Shown piece by piece: positions 51,003 through 59,354 of a stretch of DNA of 64,000 nt. The position numbers and the translations under genes are program-made. The notes beneath the pieces were generated by a model, which made no database searches, had not been told where the DNA came from, and saw only the letters and a program-made list of their open reading frames with translations. Source of the DNA: Amycolatopsis azurea DSM 43854. GTDB lineage: Bacteria; Actinomycetota; Actinomycetes; Mycobacteriales; Pseudonocardiaceae. Each line of letters begins with the position of its first letter. The stretch's first letter is position 1. The stretch covers positions 304,636 through 368,635 of the forward strand of contig NZ_MUXN01000023.1 of assembly GCF_001995215.1 (NCBI RefSeq). Reading direction: 5' to 3'.

Positions 51003-52106
51003 TCAGCTCAGCGGGTACATCCAGCCTTCCGGAGCGGGCCGGATGCCCTCCTGGATCCCGGTCAGCGCGCCGCGCAGCTTCATCGTCAGCTCACCCGGCT
51101 GCCCGCCGGCGACGGAGAACTCGCCGCCCGCGTGCTTCACGTGCCCGACCGGGGTGATGACGGCCGCGGTCCCGCAGGCGAACACCTCGGTCAGCTCGCC
51201 CGAAGCCGCCGCCTTCTCCCACTCGTCGGTCGAGATGCGCCGCTCCTCGACCTGGTGCCCGAACGACTTCGCCAGCTCCAGCAGCGACTTGCGGGTCACG
51301 CCCGGCAGCAGCGAGCCGGTCAGCTCCGGGGTCACGACCCGGGCCTCGTCACCGGAACCGAAGACGAAGAACAGGTTCATCCCGCCCATCTCCTCGATCC
51401 AGCGCCGCTCGACCGCGTCGAGCCACACGACCTGGTCGCAGCCCTTCGCGACGGCCTGAGCCTGCGCCAGGAACGACGCCGCGTAGTTGCCGGCGCACTT
51501 GGCCTCGCCGGTGCCGCCGGGGACCGCCCGCACGTACTCGGTCGAGAGCCACACCTTCACCGGCTTCACGCCGCCCGAGAAGTACGAGCCGGCGGGCGAG
51601 CCGATCAGCGCGTAGAGGTACTCGTTCGCGGGCCGGTTGACGCCGAGCCCGGCTTCGGTGGAGATCATGAACGGCCGCAGGTACAACGACTCGCCCGGCT
51701 TCGTCGGCACCCAGCGGCTGTCGACCGCGAGGAGCTCGCGGATCGAGTCGAGGAAGACCTCGACCGGAAGCTGCGGCATGGCGAGGCGCTCGGCCGAGTT
51801 GCGGAACCGGATCGCGTTCGCGTCGGGCCGGAACGCCGCGATCGTGCCGTCGGGCTGGCGGTAGGCTTTGAGGCCTTCGAAGATCGCCTGGCCGTAGTGC
51901 AGCACGGAGGTCGCCGGGTCGAGCGTCAACGGCGCGTACGGCCCGACGGTCGCTTCGTGCCAGCCCTGCTCGGCGCTCCACTTCACGGTCACCATGTGAT
52001 CGGTGAAATGCAGCCCGAAACCGGGTGCGGCCAATACGTCCGCGACGCGTTCCGGGCTCGCGGGGCTCGGGTGCGGGAGGTGGGTGAACTGCGTCGAGGT
52101 CGTCAT
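51003..52106 (-). CDS. ilvE: Branched-chain amino acid aminotransferase
   Basis: A 367-residue class IV PLP aminotransferase for the last step of Val, Leu and Ile synthesis. The PLP lysine is in GGTGEAKCAGNYAAS; VVWLDAVERRWIEEMGGMN and the phosphate loop FACGTAAVITP complete the site. ATG 52106 is chosen, with TATCGT six bases upstream for a leaderless transcript. Same position as Rv2210c in M. tuberculosis. Confidence 0.95.
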   Translation of the reverse strand: MTTSTQFTHLPHPSPASPERVADVLAAPGFGLHFTDHMVTVKWSAEQGWHEATVGPYAPLTLDPATSVLHYGQAIFEGLKAYRQPDGTIAAFRPDANAIRFRNSAERLAMPQLPVEVFLDSIRELLAVDSRWVPTKPGESLYLRPFMISTEAGLGVNRPANEYLYALIGSPAGSYFSGGVKPVKVWLSTEYVRAVPGGTGEAKCAGNYAASFLAQAQAVAKGCDQVVWLDAVERRWIEEMGGMNLFFVFGSGDEARVVTPELTGSLLPGVTRKSLLELAKSFGHQVEERRISTDEWEKAAASGELTEVFACGTAAVITPVGHVKHAGGEFSVAGGQPGELTMKLRGALTGIQEGIRPAPEGWMYPLS

Positions 52107-52112
52107 GGGTAG

Positions 52113-52118
52113 ACGATA
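52113..52118 (-). promoter_or_regulatory. -10 element TATCGT, leaderless ilvE
   Basis: TATCGT on the minus strand is separated by CTACCC from ATG 52106; no ribosome binding site is present. Confidence 0.45.
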
Positions 52119-52210
52119 ACGCTTGGTCGGACCCACGTTAGTCGGACGTCCGCATATCTTTACCACCGTCGAACTGTCCGTTGCGACGAACACGCGAGGC
52201 CTCGCGCCCC

Positions 52211-52216
52211 TAGGAT
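52211..52216 (+). promoter_or_regulatory. -10 element TAGGAT, leaderless membrane protein gene
   Basis: TAGGAT ends six bases before GTG 52223, with no ribosome binding site. Confidence 0.5.
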
Positions 52217-52222
52217 GGCGGC

Positions 52223-52534
52223 GTGACGTACAACCAGATGCAGCCCGCCCGCCCGGCCCAGCCCGCCACCCCCGGCGCGGGGGCCGACGTGAAGACCTTC
52301 GTGACGGCGGTGCTGCTGACCTTCGGCACCGGCCTGCTCATGATGGACGGCTGGGCCCTGCTGAGCAGCGGCTTCGGCGCGTTCCTCGGCCTGGTCGGCG
52401 GCATCTTCGGCATCTTCTGGTGGCGCCACGTCCAGGGCAAGGTGTTCCCGCGCGAGCTGTCCACCAAGTCGGTGGTCGTCCTCGCGGTGATCAACGTCGC
52501 GCTCGCGCTGCTGCTGTTCCTCGTCGCGGGCTAG
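52223..52534 (+). CDS. Small membrane protein
   Basis: A 103-residue protein with a proline-rich N-terminus (about 1-20) and three hydrophobic stretches (FVTAVLLTFGTGLLMMDGWAL, FGAFLGLVGGIFGIFWW and VVVLAVINVALALLLFLVAG). Function unknown. Its TAG stop is shared with the left end of the hairpin element at 52534, which supplies the final G. Leaderless by promoter layout. Confidence 0.8.
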   Translation: MTYNQMQPARPAQPATPGAGADVKTFVTAVLLTFGTGLLMMDGWALLSSGFGAFLGLVGGIFGIFWWRHVQGKVFPRELSTKSVVVLAVINVALALLLFLVAG

Positions 52535-52696
52535 GCCGTGTCCTGCAAGTCAGGCTCGCGGTCCTCGCGCCCAGGCGGTCCCTGGACGGCACGGGCGGAT
52601 GCGCCCGAGTACGACCCGGTACGAGGGCGATCCGCCCGCACCGCCAGGAACCACCTGGATCACGAAGCCCATCGAGCAGACTTACAGGACACGGCC
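52534..52696 (-). mobile_element. MITE-like hairpin element 2 with TA target duplication
   Basis: A 163-bp element with 12-bp perfect terminal inverted repeats GGCCGTGTCCTG, flanked on both sides by TA (52532-52533 and 52697-52698). Nearly the whole element folds on itself; the central core CCCGAGTACGACCCGGTACG matches the complement of the core of the element at 2959-3124 with few changes. It lies exactly at the stop codons of two convergent genes. It encodes no transposase and would need one in trans. I put the strand as minus because that strand keeps G-U pairs. Confidence 0.75.
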
Positions 52697-53322
52697 TAGA
52701 GCAACCCGTCGGGGAGACCGGGCGCCGGCCAGTCCGGGTCCGGCCGGAAGTCGGTCCACGTGCCGTCGAAGGGGAACCGCCCGGCCGCCGCGAGCGCCCC
52801 GATCCGCTCCCCCTCGGCGCGCAGCCGCTCCAGCTGACCGGCGGTGATGCGGCCAGCCAGGACGGCCTCCTCGGCCTCGTCCTCGTCCTTCCACTGCCAG
52901 CGTCCGCCGGGCTCGACGGCGACGTCGAGGATGCCGTCGATCCGGTCCGGCCCCGACGGCGTGCGCCCCAGCGGGACTTCGAGGTTGACGTACCAGTTCA
53001 GGAACCGGCCGCCGGCGTCGAAGAACCACCAGACCGACGACCATTCGTCGTCGGCGATCCGGCGCAGCGTCGAGGTGTCGCGCCAGAAATCGGCCACGCG
53101 CACCCGCGGCACCCGGAACCGCTCCTCCAACGGCGCCTCGCGGAAAAGCCGTCCGTCGGCGAGCCTGCTGCCGATGATCGGGGTGTCCGCGGGAAGCCAG
53201 CCGAGCAGCACGGTGCCGTCGTCGGCGATGACCCGCAGCGGGTGATGCTGGCCGATCGAGCCGTCCGGTCGCAGGAACCGCTCGACGACCGTGTCGCCCG
53301 GGGCCCAGAGAGGATCACACAC
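52696..53322 (-). CDS. DUF402 (FomD-like) protein
   Basis: A 208-residue soluble protein with the DUF402 core: WSSVWWFFDAGGRFLNWYVN followed by IDGILDVAVEPGG and DEDEAEEAVLAGRI, the acidic cluster that binds divalent metal in FomD-like phosphohydrolases. Its TAG stop uses the last base of the hairpin element plus the TA repeat. ATG 53322 overlaps the upstream membrane protein gene by eight bases. Confidence 0.85.
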   Translation of the reverse strand: MCDPLWAPGDTVVERFLRPDGSIGQHHPLRVIADDGTVLLGWLPADTPIIGSRLADGRLFREAPLEERFRVPRVRVADFWRDTSTLRRIADDEWSSVWWFFDAGGRFLNWYVNLEVPLGRTPSGPDRIDGILDVAVEPGGRWQWKDEDEAEEAVLAGRITAGQLERLRAEGERIGALAAAGRFPFDGTWTDFRPDPDWPAPGLPDGLL

Positions 53323-54169
53323 TCCTCGAACGGTACCGACGGGCGCGGACCCGCAGAACCAGTTCGGCGAGCGTTCCCACTCCCGCGAGCCCGAGGGCCA
53401 CGACCGGCCCAGCGAAGGCGGCGGCGACGGCCACGATCAGTCCACAAGCGAGTGTCGCCTTCGGACGTTCCGGGGAAAGCCGCTCCCTGCCGTCGGTGAA
53501 GGCGTCCACCGCCGCGGGCACGGTCGCCACGGCGACCACCACGGTCAGCACCGGAAGCAGTGAGACCGCGTCGGCCGCGGCGAGCAGCTCGCGGAACGAC
53601 GTCGCCGAGAGCCCCAGCCGGATCGGTCCCAGCTGGTAGAGGGCGACCGCGATGATCGCCACCGCCACCGCTCCCACCGCGGCCGCGCGGCCCGCGCCGG
53701 GACGCCGGGGCAGCAGGAACGGCAGCAGGACCAGCACGGCGAGGCCGAGGCCGGGCACGGACGGCGGATCCGGCGCGAGGAACTGGGCCAGTGGCGGGAT
53801 GCCGACGCAGATCGCGATCAGGGACGCGGCCGCGACCAGCAGCAGCCCGGTGACCCAGCGCGCGGCGTAGTCACCGAGCCGGACCCCGGCCAGGTCGGCG
53901 ACGGCCGCCACCACGGCGAACACCGCGGCGGCGACGCCCGGCGCGGCGGGGAAGAGGTACTGCCCGAACGTCGTCGCGAAGACCAGGACCAGGCCCAGCC
54001 GGGAAACGGCACCCGCGATCCGCTCGGGCCGGGTGTCCCCCACCGGCGGCAGCAGCGCCTCCGCCGCGACGGCGAGGAGGACCGCGACCACGGCGGCGAG
54101 AAGTACCCAGTAGTCCGCTCCGGAGGTGCCCACCGCCAGTGCGATGAGCAGACCGCCAGCCAGCCGCAC
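53315..54169 (-). CDS. Polytopic membrane protein of unknown function
   Basis: A 284-residue protein, almost entirely hydrophobic helices (about eight), beginning VRLAGGLLIALAVGTSGADYW. GTG 54169 is preferred because AGGAGGAAGG lies about eight bases upstream; readings continuing to 54700 overlap pepA and are not credible. Probably co-transcribed with the DUF402 gene (8-base overlap). It diverges from pepA. Confidence 0.75.
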   Translation of the reverse strand: MRLAGGLLIALAVGTSGADYWVLLAAVVAVLLAVAAEALLPPVGDTRPERIAGAVSRLGLVLVFATTFGQYLFPAAPGVAAAVFAVVAAVADLAGVRLGDYAARWVTGLLLVAAASLIAICVGIPPLAQFLAPDPPSVPGLGLAVLVLLPFLLPRRPGAGRAAAVGAVAVAIIAVALYQLGPIRLGLSATSFRELLAAADAVSLLPVLTVVVAVATVPAAVDAFTDGRERLSPERPKATLACGLIVAVAAAFAGPVVALGLAGVGTLAELVLRVRARRYRSRSV

Positions 54170-54302
54170 GCCGTCTCCCTTCCTCCTGCACCGAGTGACC
54201 CGGTCGGCCCCGCTGTTCCCCCAGGTCCCGCTGTCATTAGCATGGCTCACGATCCAACCGGGCGGCCGCCCGGTACCACCGCGAACGCGCGAGGAGCCAG
54301 AA

Positions 54303-55805
54303 GTGACCGTGCCGAAGCTTGCCCTGACCGAGAACGCCGAAGCGGCGCTTGCCAAGACGCGCGCCGACGTCGTCGTCATCGGAACTCTGCAGGGCGAAGA
54401 CGGCCTGGCGCTCGCCGCCGGCTCCTCCGTCGCCGATGCCGCCTTCGACGGCAAGCTCGCCGAGGTCCTCGGCACCCTCGGCGCCTCCGGCAAGGCGGAC
54501 GAGGTCGTCAAGGTACCGACGCTGGGCAAGCTGTCCGCCGGTGTCGTGCTCGCCGTCGGCCTCGGCAAGGCGGGCGCGGACGGCGTCACCGCCGAGCAGG
54601 TCCGCCGGGGCGCCGGTGCCGCCGCACGCGCGCTGAGCGGCACCGACCGCGCGTTCGTCACGCTGTCGGCGATCGACCTGCAGGCCGCCGTCGAAGGCAC
54701 CGCGCTCGGCGCCTACACCTTCACCGAGTACCGCTCCGAGAAGGGCGACGGCCCGGTCGCGAAGGTCGACTTCGTGAGCCCCGAAGAGGGCGCCGCCAAG
54801 GACCACAAGGCGACCCTGAAGGCCGCCACCCTCATCGCGGAGTCGGTCATCATCGCCCGCGACCTGATCAACACCCCGCCGAACGACCTGTTCCCGGCCT
54901 CCTTCGCCGACCGCGCGAAGACGCTGGCCGAGGCGAGCGGCCTCGACTTCGAGGTCCTCGACGAGAAGGCCCTCAAGCGCAAGGGCTTCGGCGGCATCCT
55001 CGGCGTCGGCGGCGGTTCGTCGCGGCAGCCGCGCCTGCTGCGCGTCGCCTACAAGCCGGCGAAGGCGTCGAAGAAGGTCGCGCTGGTCGGCAAGGGCATC
55101 ACCTTCGACTCGGGCGGCATCTCGATCAAGCCCGCCGCGAACATGGACCACATGACCTCGGACATGTCGGGCGCGGCCGCCGTGCTCGCCTCCGTGGTGC
55201 TGGCCGCGAAGCTGAAGTACCCGCTCGAGGTCGTCGCGCACATCCCGCTGGCGGAGAACCTGCCCTCGGCCACCTCGTACCGGCCGGGCGACGTGCTCAG
55301 CATGTACGGCGGCAAGACCGTCGAGGTCCTCAACACCGACGCCGAAGGCCGTCTCGTGCTGGCCGACGCGATCGTGCGTGCGGGCGAGGAGAACCCCGAC
55401 TACCTGATCGAGACCTCGACGCTGACCGGCGCGCAGGTCGTCGCGCTCGGCAACCGCACCGCGGGCGTCATGGGCTCGGACGAGTTCCGCGACCGCATCG
55501 CGTCGATCGCGCAGGCGACCGGTGAGGGCGGCTGGGCCATGCCGCTGCCGGAGGAACTGCGCGCCGACCTCGACTCGCGTCTCGCCGACCTCGCGAACGT
55601 GACCGGGCACCGCTGGGGCGGCATGCTCGCCGCGGGCATCTTCCTGCGCGAGTTCGTCACCGAGGGCCTGCCCTGGGCGCACATCGACATCGCGGGCCCG
55701 TCGTTCAACACCGCCGGGCCGTGGGGTTACACCGGCAAGGGCGGCACCGGCGTCCCGGTCCGCACCATCGCCGCGGTCCTCGCGGACATCGCCGCCAACG
55801 GCTGA
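54303..55805 (+). CDS. pepA: Leucyl aminopeptidase (M17)
   Basis: A 500-residue dinuclear-metal aminopeptidase. Metal and catalytic motifs: VGKGITFDSGGISIKP (Lys, Asp), MDHMTSDMSGAAAV (Asp) and NTDAEGRL (Asp, Glu, Arg). The N-terminal ~150 residues form the regulatory domain. GTG 54303 has GAGGAG eight bases upstream. Rv2213 (pepB) is the mycobacterial counterpart here. A strong terminator follows. Confidence 0.95.
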   Translation: MTVPKLALTENAEAALAKTRADVVVIGTLQGEDGLALAAGSSVADAAFDGKLAEVLGTLGASGKADEVVKVPTLGKLSAGVVLAVGLGKAGADGVTAEQVRRGAGAAARALSGTDRAFVTLSAIDLQAAVEGTALGAYTFTEYRSEKGDGPVAKVDFVSPEEGAAKDHKATLKAATLIAESVIIARDLINTPPNDLFPASFADRAKTLAEASGLDFEVLDEKALKRKGFGGILGVGGGSSRQPRLLRVAYKPAKASKKVALVGKGITFDSGGISIKPAANMDHMTSDMSGAAAVLASVVLAAKLKYPLEVVAHIPLAENLPSATSYRPGDVLSMYGGKTVEVLNTDAEGRLVLADAIVRAGEENPDYLIETSTLTGAQVVALGNRTAGVMGSDEFRDRIASIAQATGEGGWAMPLPEELRADLDSRLADLANVTGHRWGGMLAAGIFLREFVTEGLPWAHIDIAGPSFNTAGPWGYTGKGGTGVPVRTIAAVLADIAANG

Positions 55806-55813
55806 CCTCTTTC

Positions 55814-55868
55814 GCGCGTGAAGGCCCCCTTCCCTCGGTTGAGCCGCGGGAAGGGGGCCTTCACGCGC
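55814..55868. terminator. Terminator of pepA
   Basis: Perfect 21-bp arms 55814-55834 and 55848-55868 (GCGCGTGAAGGCCCCCTTCC and complement), nine bases after the stop. Confidence 0.9.
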
Positions 55869-55888
55869 TTTGTGGCAAGGTCGGTGCC

Positions 55889-56872
55889 GTGGACAGGGAC
55901 GCGTATCTCGAAGACGCGATCAGGGACGTGCTCAGCGGCGACGACGCGACGCTCGACGACCGGATCGGGCACGCGGCGCTGCTGTTCGCCGCGTCCGGCG
56001 ACCTGGCGGAAGCCGACAGGCTGGTCACGCATTGGCACGCGCTCACCGAACGTCCCGTCACGGCGCTGGTCCCCGGCGCCGTGCAGGCCCGCGCGTGGGC
56101 GATGCTCTTCGAAGCGCGCGGAACCCATCCGGAGTGGGCCGCGGCGATGATCCCGCTCGACCTCGACGCCGAGGAACGCGCCCACGACGACTACCTCGCC
56201 CGGCGCGTGTCCGACCTCGACGGCCTGCTCGGCGGCTCCCCGATCGGCGAGGTCGTCTCGCAACTCGGGCCGTCACGGCCGGATCGGTTGCGCGAGGCCG
56301 TCGCGCGAGGCGACCTGAAGTCCTGGGCCGAGATCGCGTCGCGCCAGAGCCGCCCGGACGTCGCCGTACTCGCCGCGTCGAGGCGCCTCGCGCCACGGCT
56401 CGCAGGCGGCGCGGACCCGCTCGGCCTCGGCGACTGGTCCGGGCTGTGCGCCGGGGCACTGGTCGCGGCACTCTACGAGCGCTACCCGCCCGACACCGGT
56501 TCCTGGCGCGACATGGTCGACGGCATCCTCCGGCTCCGAGGCGGCGGCACCGCGCCCCCGGCGGCGTCACCCCGCACCATCGGCGCGGCCGAGGCGCGGC
56601 TCGGGCTCCGGCTGCCCGACGACTACCGCGACTTCCTCCGGACCTGCGACGGCCTGCCCGCCGACGTCGTCTTCCCCCGGCTGCTCGGGACGGCGGAACT
56701 CCGCGCGGAAGGCGGTGTCGTCGTGATCTCGGACCCTGCCGTCGTGCTGCTGACGGCCGCCGGGGAGCAGTGGCGCACGGTCGAGATCGACCCCGCGCTC
56801 GGCACGACCGTCCATCCGACGTTCCGCGCGCTGCTGGAGCGGCACTTGCTCCTTTTGGCGCAATCTGCGTGA
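55889..56872 (+). CDS. SMI1/KNR4 (SUKH)-family protein, second copy
   Basis: A 327-residue protein: an N-terminal helical region of about 220 residues with unknown fold, then a SUKH domain (AEARLGLRLPDDYRDFLRTCDG). GTG 55889 follows CAAGGT by seven bases. SUKH domains are known as immunity and scaffold modules; there is no adjacent toxin. Confidence 0.75.
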   Translation: MDRDAYLEDAIRDVLSGDDATLDDRIGHAALLFAASGDLAEADRLVTHWHALTERPVTALVPGAVQARAWAMLFEARGTHPEWAAAMIPLDLDAEERAHDDYLARRVSDLDGLLGGSPIGEVVSQLGPSRPDRLREAVARGDLKSWAEIASRQSRPDVAVLAASRRLAPRLAGGADPLGLGDWSGLCAGALVAALYERYPPDTGSWRDMVDGILRLRGGGTAPPAASPRTIGAAEARLGLRLPDDYRDFLRTCDGLPADVVFPRLLGTAELRAEGGVVVISDPAVVLLTAAGEQWRTVEIDPALGTTVHPTFRALLERHLLLLAQSA

Positions 56873-56892
56873 AATCCGCGGAAGCGCGTCGC

Positions 56893-56898
56893 TAGCTT
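56893..56898 (+). promoter_or_regulatory. -10 element TAGCTT, leaderless acetyltransferase gene
   Basis: TAGCTT ends seven bases before ATG 56906, with no ribosome binding site. Confidence 0.5.
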
Positions 56899-56905
56899 CG
56901 CGTCC

Positions 56906-57358
56906 ATGACCGTTCTCACGCTCGCGAAGATCGCCCGGGACAACGTCGGCGCCGCCTGTTCGATCGCCGTCGAACCGCATCAGGAGTCTTACGTGGCCCC
57001 CGTGGCCCGCTCACTCGCCGAGGCCTACGCGCAGCCCGAAATAGCCTGGCCGCGGCTGATCCTCGACGACGGCGAACCGGTCGGGTTCGTGATGGGCGGG
57101 TTCGATCCGGACTGCCCGATCGACTACTTCCGCTGCGGGATCTGGCGGCTCAACGTCGCGGCCGGACGGCAGGGCAAGGGCTACGGCCGATTCGCCGTCG
57201 AGGCCGTCCTCGACGAGGCACGGCGCCGTGGCCGGCGGCGGGCCACCGTCCTCTGGGTCCCGGGCGAGCACGGTCCGGAGGCGTTCTACCTCCGGCTCGG
57301 CTTCCGCGACACCGGCGCCGTCCACGACGGACAGCACATCGGCGAGATCGGCCTCTGA
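56906..57358 (+). CDS. GNAT-family N-acetyltransferase
   Basis: A 150-residue GNAT domain. The acetyl-CoA loop AAGRQGKGYGRFAVEAV and the following FYLRLGFRDTG are typical of the last two motifs. The N-terminal part (IAVEPHQESYVAPVARSLAEAY) suggests an amine or polyamine acceptor; substrate not identifiable. It ends eight bases before the convergent gene at 57366. Confidence 0.88.
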   Translation: MTVLTLAKIARDNVGAACSIAVEPHQESYVAPVARSLAEAYAQPEIAWPRLILDDGEPVGFVMGGFDPDCPIDYFRCGIWRLNVAAGRQGKGYGRFAVEAVLDEARRRGRRRATVLWVPGEHGPEAFYLRLGFRDTGAVHDGQHIGEIGL

Positions 57359-57365
57359 CCTCGCC

Positions 57366-57701
57366 TCAGACTTCGCCGCGCTTCTTCCGCTCGGTGTACT
57401 CCCGCATCCGCTTCGGGTAGCCGACCCTCGCCACCTCGTACACCGGGATCGACCGTTTGTGACCGAACTGCTGCGCCGCGTCCAGGCTCTCGATCCGGCG
57501 CCGGGTCCACTCACCGTCATGGGCGATGAGGACGACCGTGGTCTCCGTGACGTTGGTCTTCGGCTCCACGTAGGCCTCGACACCGGTCCGTGAAGAGGCC
57601 CACTCCTCGAGATGCTTGAAGTCGGTTGAAGAGGCTTTCCGCAGCGTACCGGGCTTTTGCCCGCCTTTAGAGCGCCGGCGCAGCGAGTCGAACAGACCCA
57701 C
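57366..57701 (-). CDS. Conserved basic hypothetical protein
   Basis: A 111-residue protein beginning VGLFDSLRRRSKGG, with an internal TTVVLIAHDGEWTRRRI strand-turn-helix and a very basic C-terminus (YPKRMREYTERKKRGE). GTG 57701 follows GAGGTGG; ATG 57722 is possible. It diverges from lpdA. Family known to occur in actinobacteria but without a function I can name. Confidence 0.7.
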   Translation of the reverse strand: MGLFDSLRRRSKGGQKPGTLRKASSTDFKHLEEWASSRTGVEAYVEPKTNVTETTVVLIAHDGEWTRRRIESLDAAQQFGHKRSIPVYEVARVGYPKRMREYTERKKRGEV

Positions 57702-57924
57702 TCCGACCACCTCACTTCCCATTCGCGTCCGATGTCCATTATCCCGACGCGGGCGTGTGCTCAGCGTGGCGGTCCGCGCGGGTCGTGTCCCGTGGGTCAC
57801 ACGACGCGGCCTAGGTCGCAGGCTCTCCACACGTAGTGACAAGATGGCAAGTGTCCGCGCGCGCGTATACCGCGCGGAGCGGCGCCAGAGCACCACCCCT
57901 ACCGCTTGCCGAGGAGTTATTGAA

Positions 57925-59298
57925 GTGACCGACACCTCCGCCGACCTTGTGATCCTGGGTGGCGGATCGGGCGGCTACGCCGCCGCGTTCCGCGCGGCCG
58001 AGCTGGGCCTTTCCGTCACCCTGATCGAAAAGGACAAGCTTGGCGGGACGTGCCTCCACCGAGGCTGCATCCCGACCAAGGCCCTCCTGCACGCGGCGGA
58101 GGTCGCCGACGAGACCCGCGACGCCGAGACCTTCGGTGTCAAGGCCGTGCTGGAAGGCATCGACATCGCCGGGGTCAACAAGTACAAGGACGGGATCGTC
58201 TCCCGCCTGTACAAGGGCCTCCAGGGCCTGGCCAAGGCGCACAAGGTGAACCTCGTCGAGGGCACCGGGACGTTCGTCGGCGGCACGACCGTCGAGGTCG
58301 ACGGCACCCGCTACACCGGCAAGAACGTCATCCTCGCCACCGGCTCGTACTCGAAGACGCTTCCCGGCCTGGAGCTGGGCGGCCGCATCATCGCGAGCGA
58401 GCAGGCGCTTTCGCTGGACTACATCCCGAAGAAGGTCATCGTCCTCGGCGGTGGTGTCATCGGTGTCGAATTCGCGTCCGTCTGGGCGTCCTTCGGCGTC
58501 GACGTCACCATCGTGGAGGCGCTGCCCCGCCTGGTCCCGAACGAGGACGAGTACGCGTCCAAGCAGCTCGAGCGTGCTTTCCGTCGTCGCAAGATCGCCT
58601 TCAAGACCGGCGTCCGGTTCACCGGCGCCAAGCAGGACGACAACGGCGTCAGCGTGTCGCTGGAGTCCGGCGAGACGCTGGAAGCCGACCTGCTCCTGGT
58701 CGCCGTGGGCCGCGGCCCGAACTCGGCCGGGCACGGGTACGAGGAGGCCGGCGTCAAGATGGAGCGCGGCTTCGTCCTCACCGACGACCGCCTGCGCACC
58801 AACCTGCCGAACGTCTACGCCGTCGGCGACATCGTGCCGGGTCTGCAGCTCGCGCACCGCGGGTTCCAGCAGGGCATCTTCGTCGCGGAGGAGATCGCCG
58901 GCCAGGAGCCGCGCGTGATCGACGAGAGCGGCATCCCGCGCGTCACCTACTCGCACCCCGAGGTCGCTTCGGTCGGCCTGACCGAGTCGCAGGCGAAGGA
59001 GAAGTACGGCTCCGACGTCACCACCTTCACCTACGACCTCGGCGGCAACGGCAAGAGCCAGATCCTCAAGACCTCCGGTGGGGTCAAGCTGATCAAGGCT
59101 CCGGAAGGGCCGGTCGTGGGCGTGCACATGGTGGGCGACCGCGTCGGCGAGCTGATCGGCGAAGCGCAGCTGATCTACAGCTGGGAGGCGTTCCCCGAGG
59201 ACGTGGCCCCGCTCATCCACGCGCACCCCACCCAGACCGAGGCCCTCGGTGAAGCGTTCCTCGCCCTGGCGGGCAAGCCGCTGCACGTCCACAGCTGA
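57925..59298 (+). CDS. lpdA: Dihydrolipoamide dehydrogenase (E3)
   Basis: A 457-residue FAD flavoprotein that re-oxidises the dihydrolipoyl groups of 2-oxoacid dehydrogenases with NAD+. FAD motif GGGSGGYAAAFRAA, redox disulfide GGTCLHRGCIP (Cys43, Cys48), NAD-binding GGGVIGVEFASVW and C-terminal HAHPTQTEAL with the His-Glu pair. GTG 57925 has GAGGAG upstream. The sucB gene follows after 56 bases, so E3 and E2 are probably made together. Confidence 0.95.
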   Translation: MTDTSADLVILGGGSGGYAAAFRAAELGLSVTLIEKDKLGGTCLHRGCIPTKALLHAAEVADETRDAETFGVKAVLEGIDIAGVNKYKDGIVSRLYKGLQGLAKAHKVNLVEGTGTFVGGTTVEVDGTRYTGKNVILATGSYSKTLPGLELGGRIIASEQALSLDYIPKKVIVLGGGVIGVEFASVWASFGVDVTIVEALPRLVPNEDEYASKQLERAFRRRKIAFKTGVRFTGAKQDDNGVSVSLESGETLEADLLLVAVGRGPNSAGHGYEEAGVKMERGFVLTDDRLRTNLPNVYAVGDIVPGLQLAHRGFQQGIFVAEEIAGQEPRVIDESGIPRVTYSHPEVASVGLTESQAKEKYGSDVTTFTYDLGGNGKSQILKTSGGVKLIKAPEGPVVGVHMVGDRVGELIGEAQLIYSWEAFPEDVAPLIHAHPTQTEALGEAFLALAGKPLHVHS

Positions 59299-59354
59299 CG
59301 TCTCACCGTCGAAGAACCAGACCAAGCAAGACATATCAAGGGAGTCAGCGAACG

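Noticed and set aside
53315..54700. Extended membrane protein reaching to 54700
   Set aside because: The extension is antisense to pepA; GTG 54169 has a strong ribosome binding site directly before the hydrophobic sequence.
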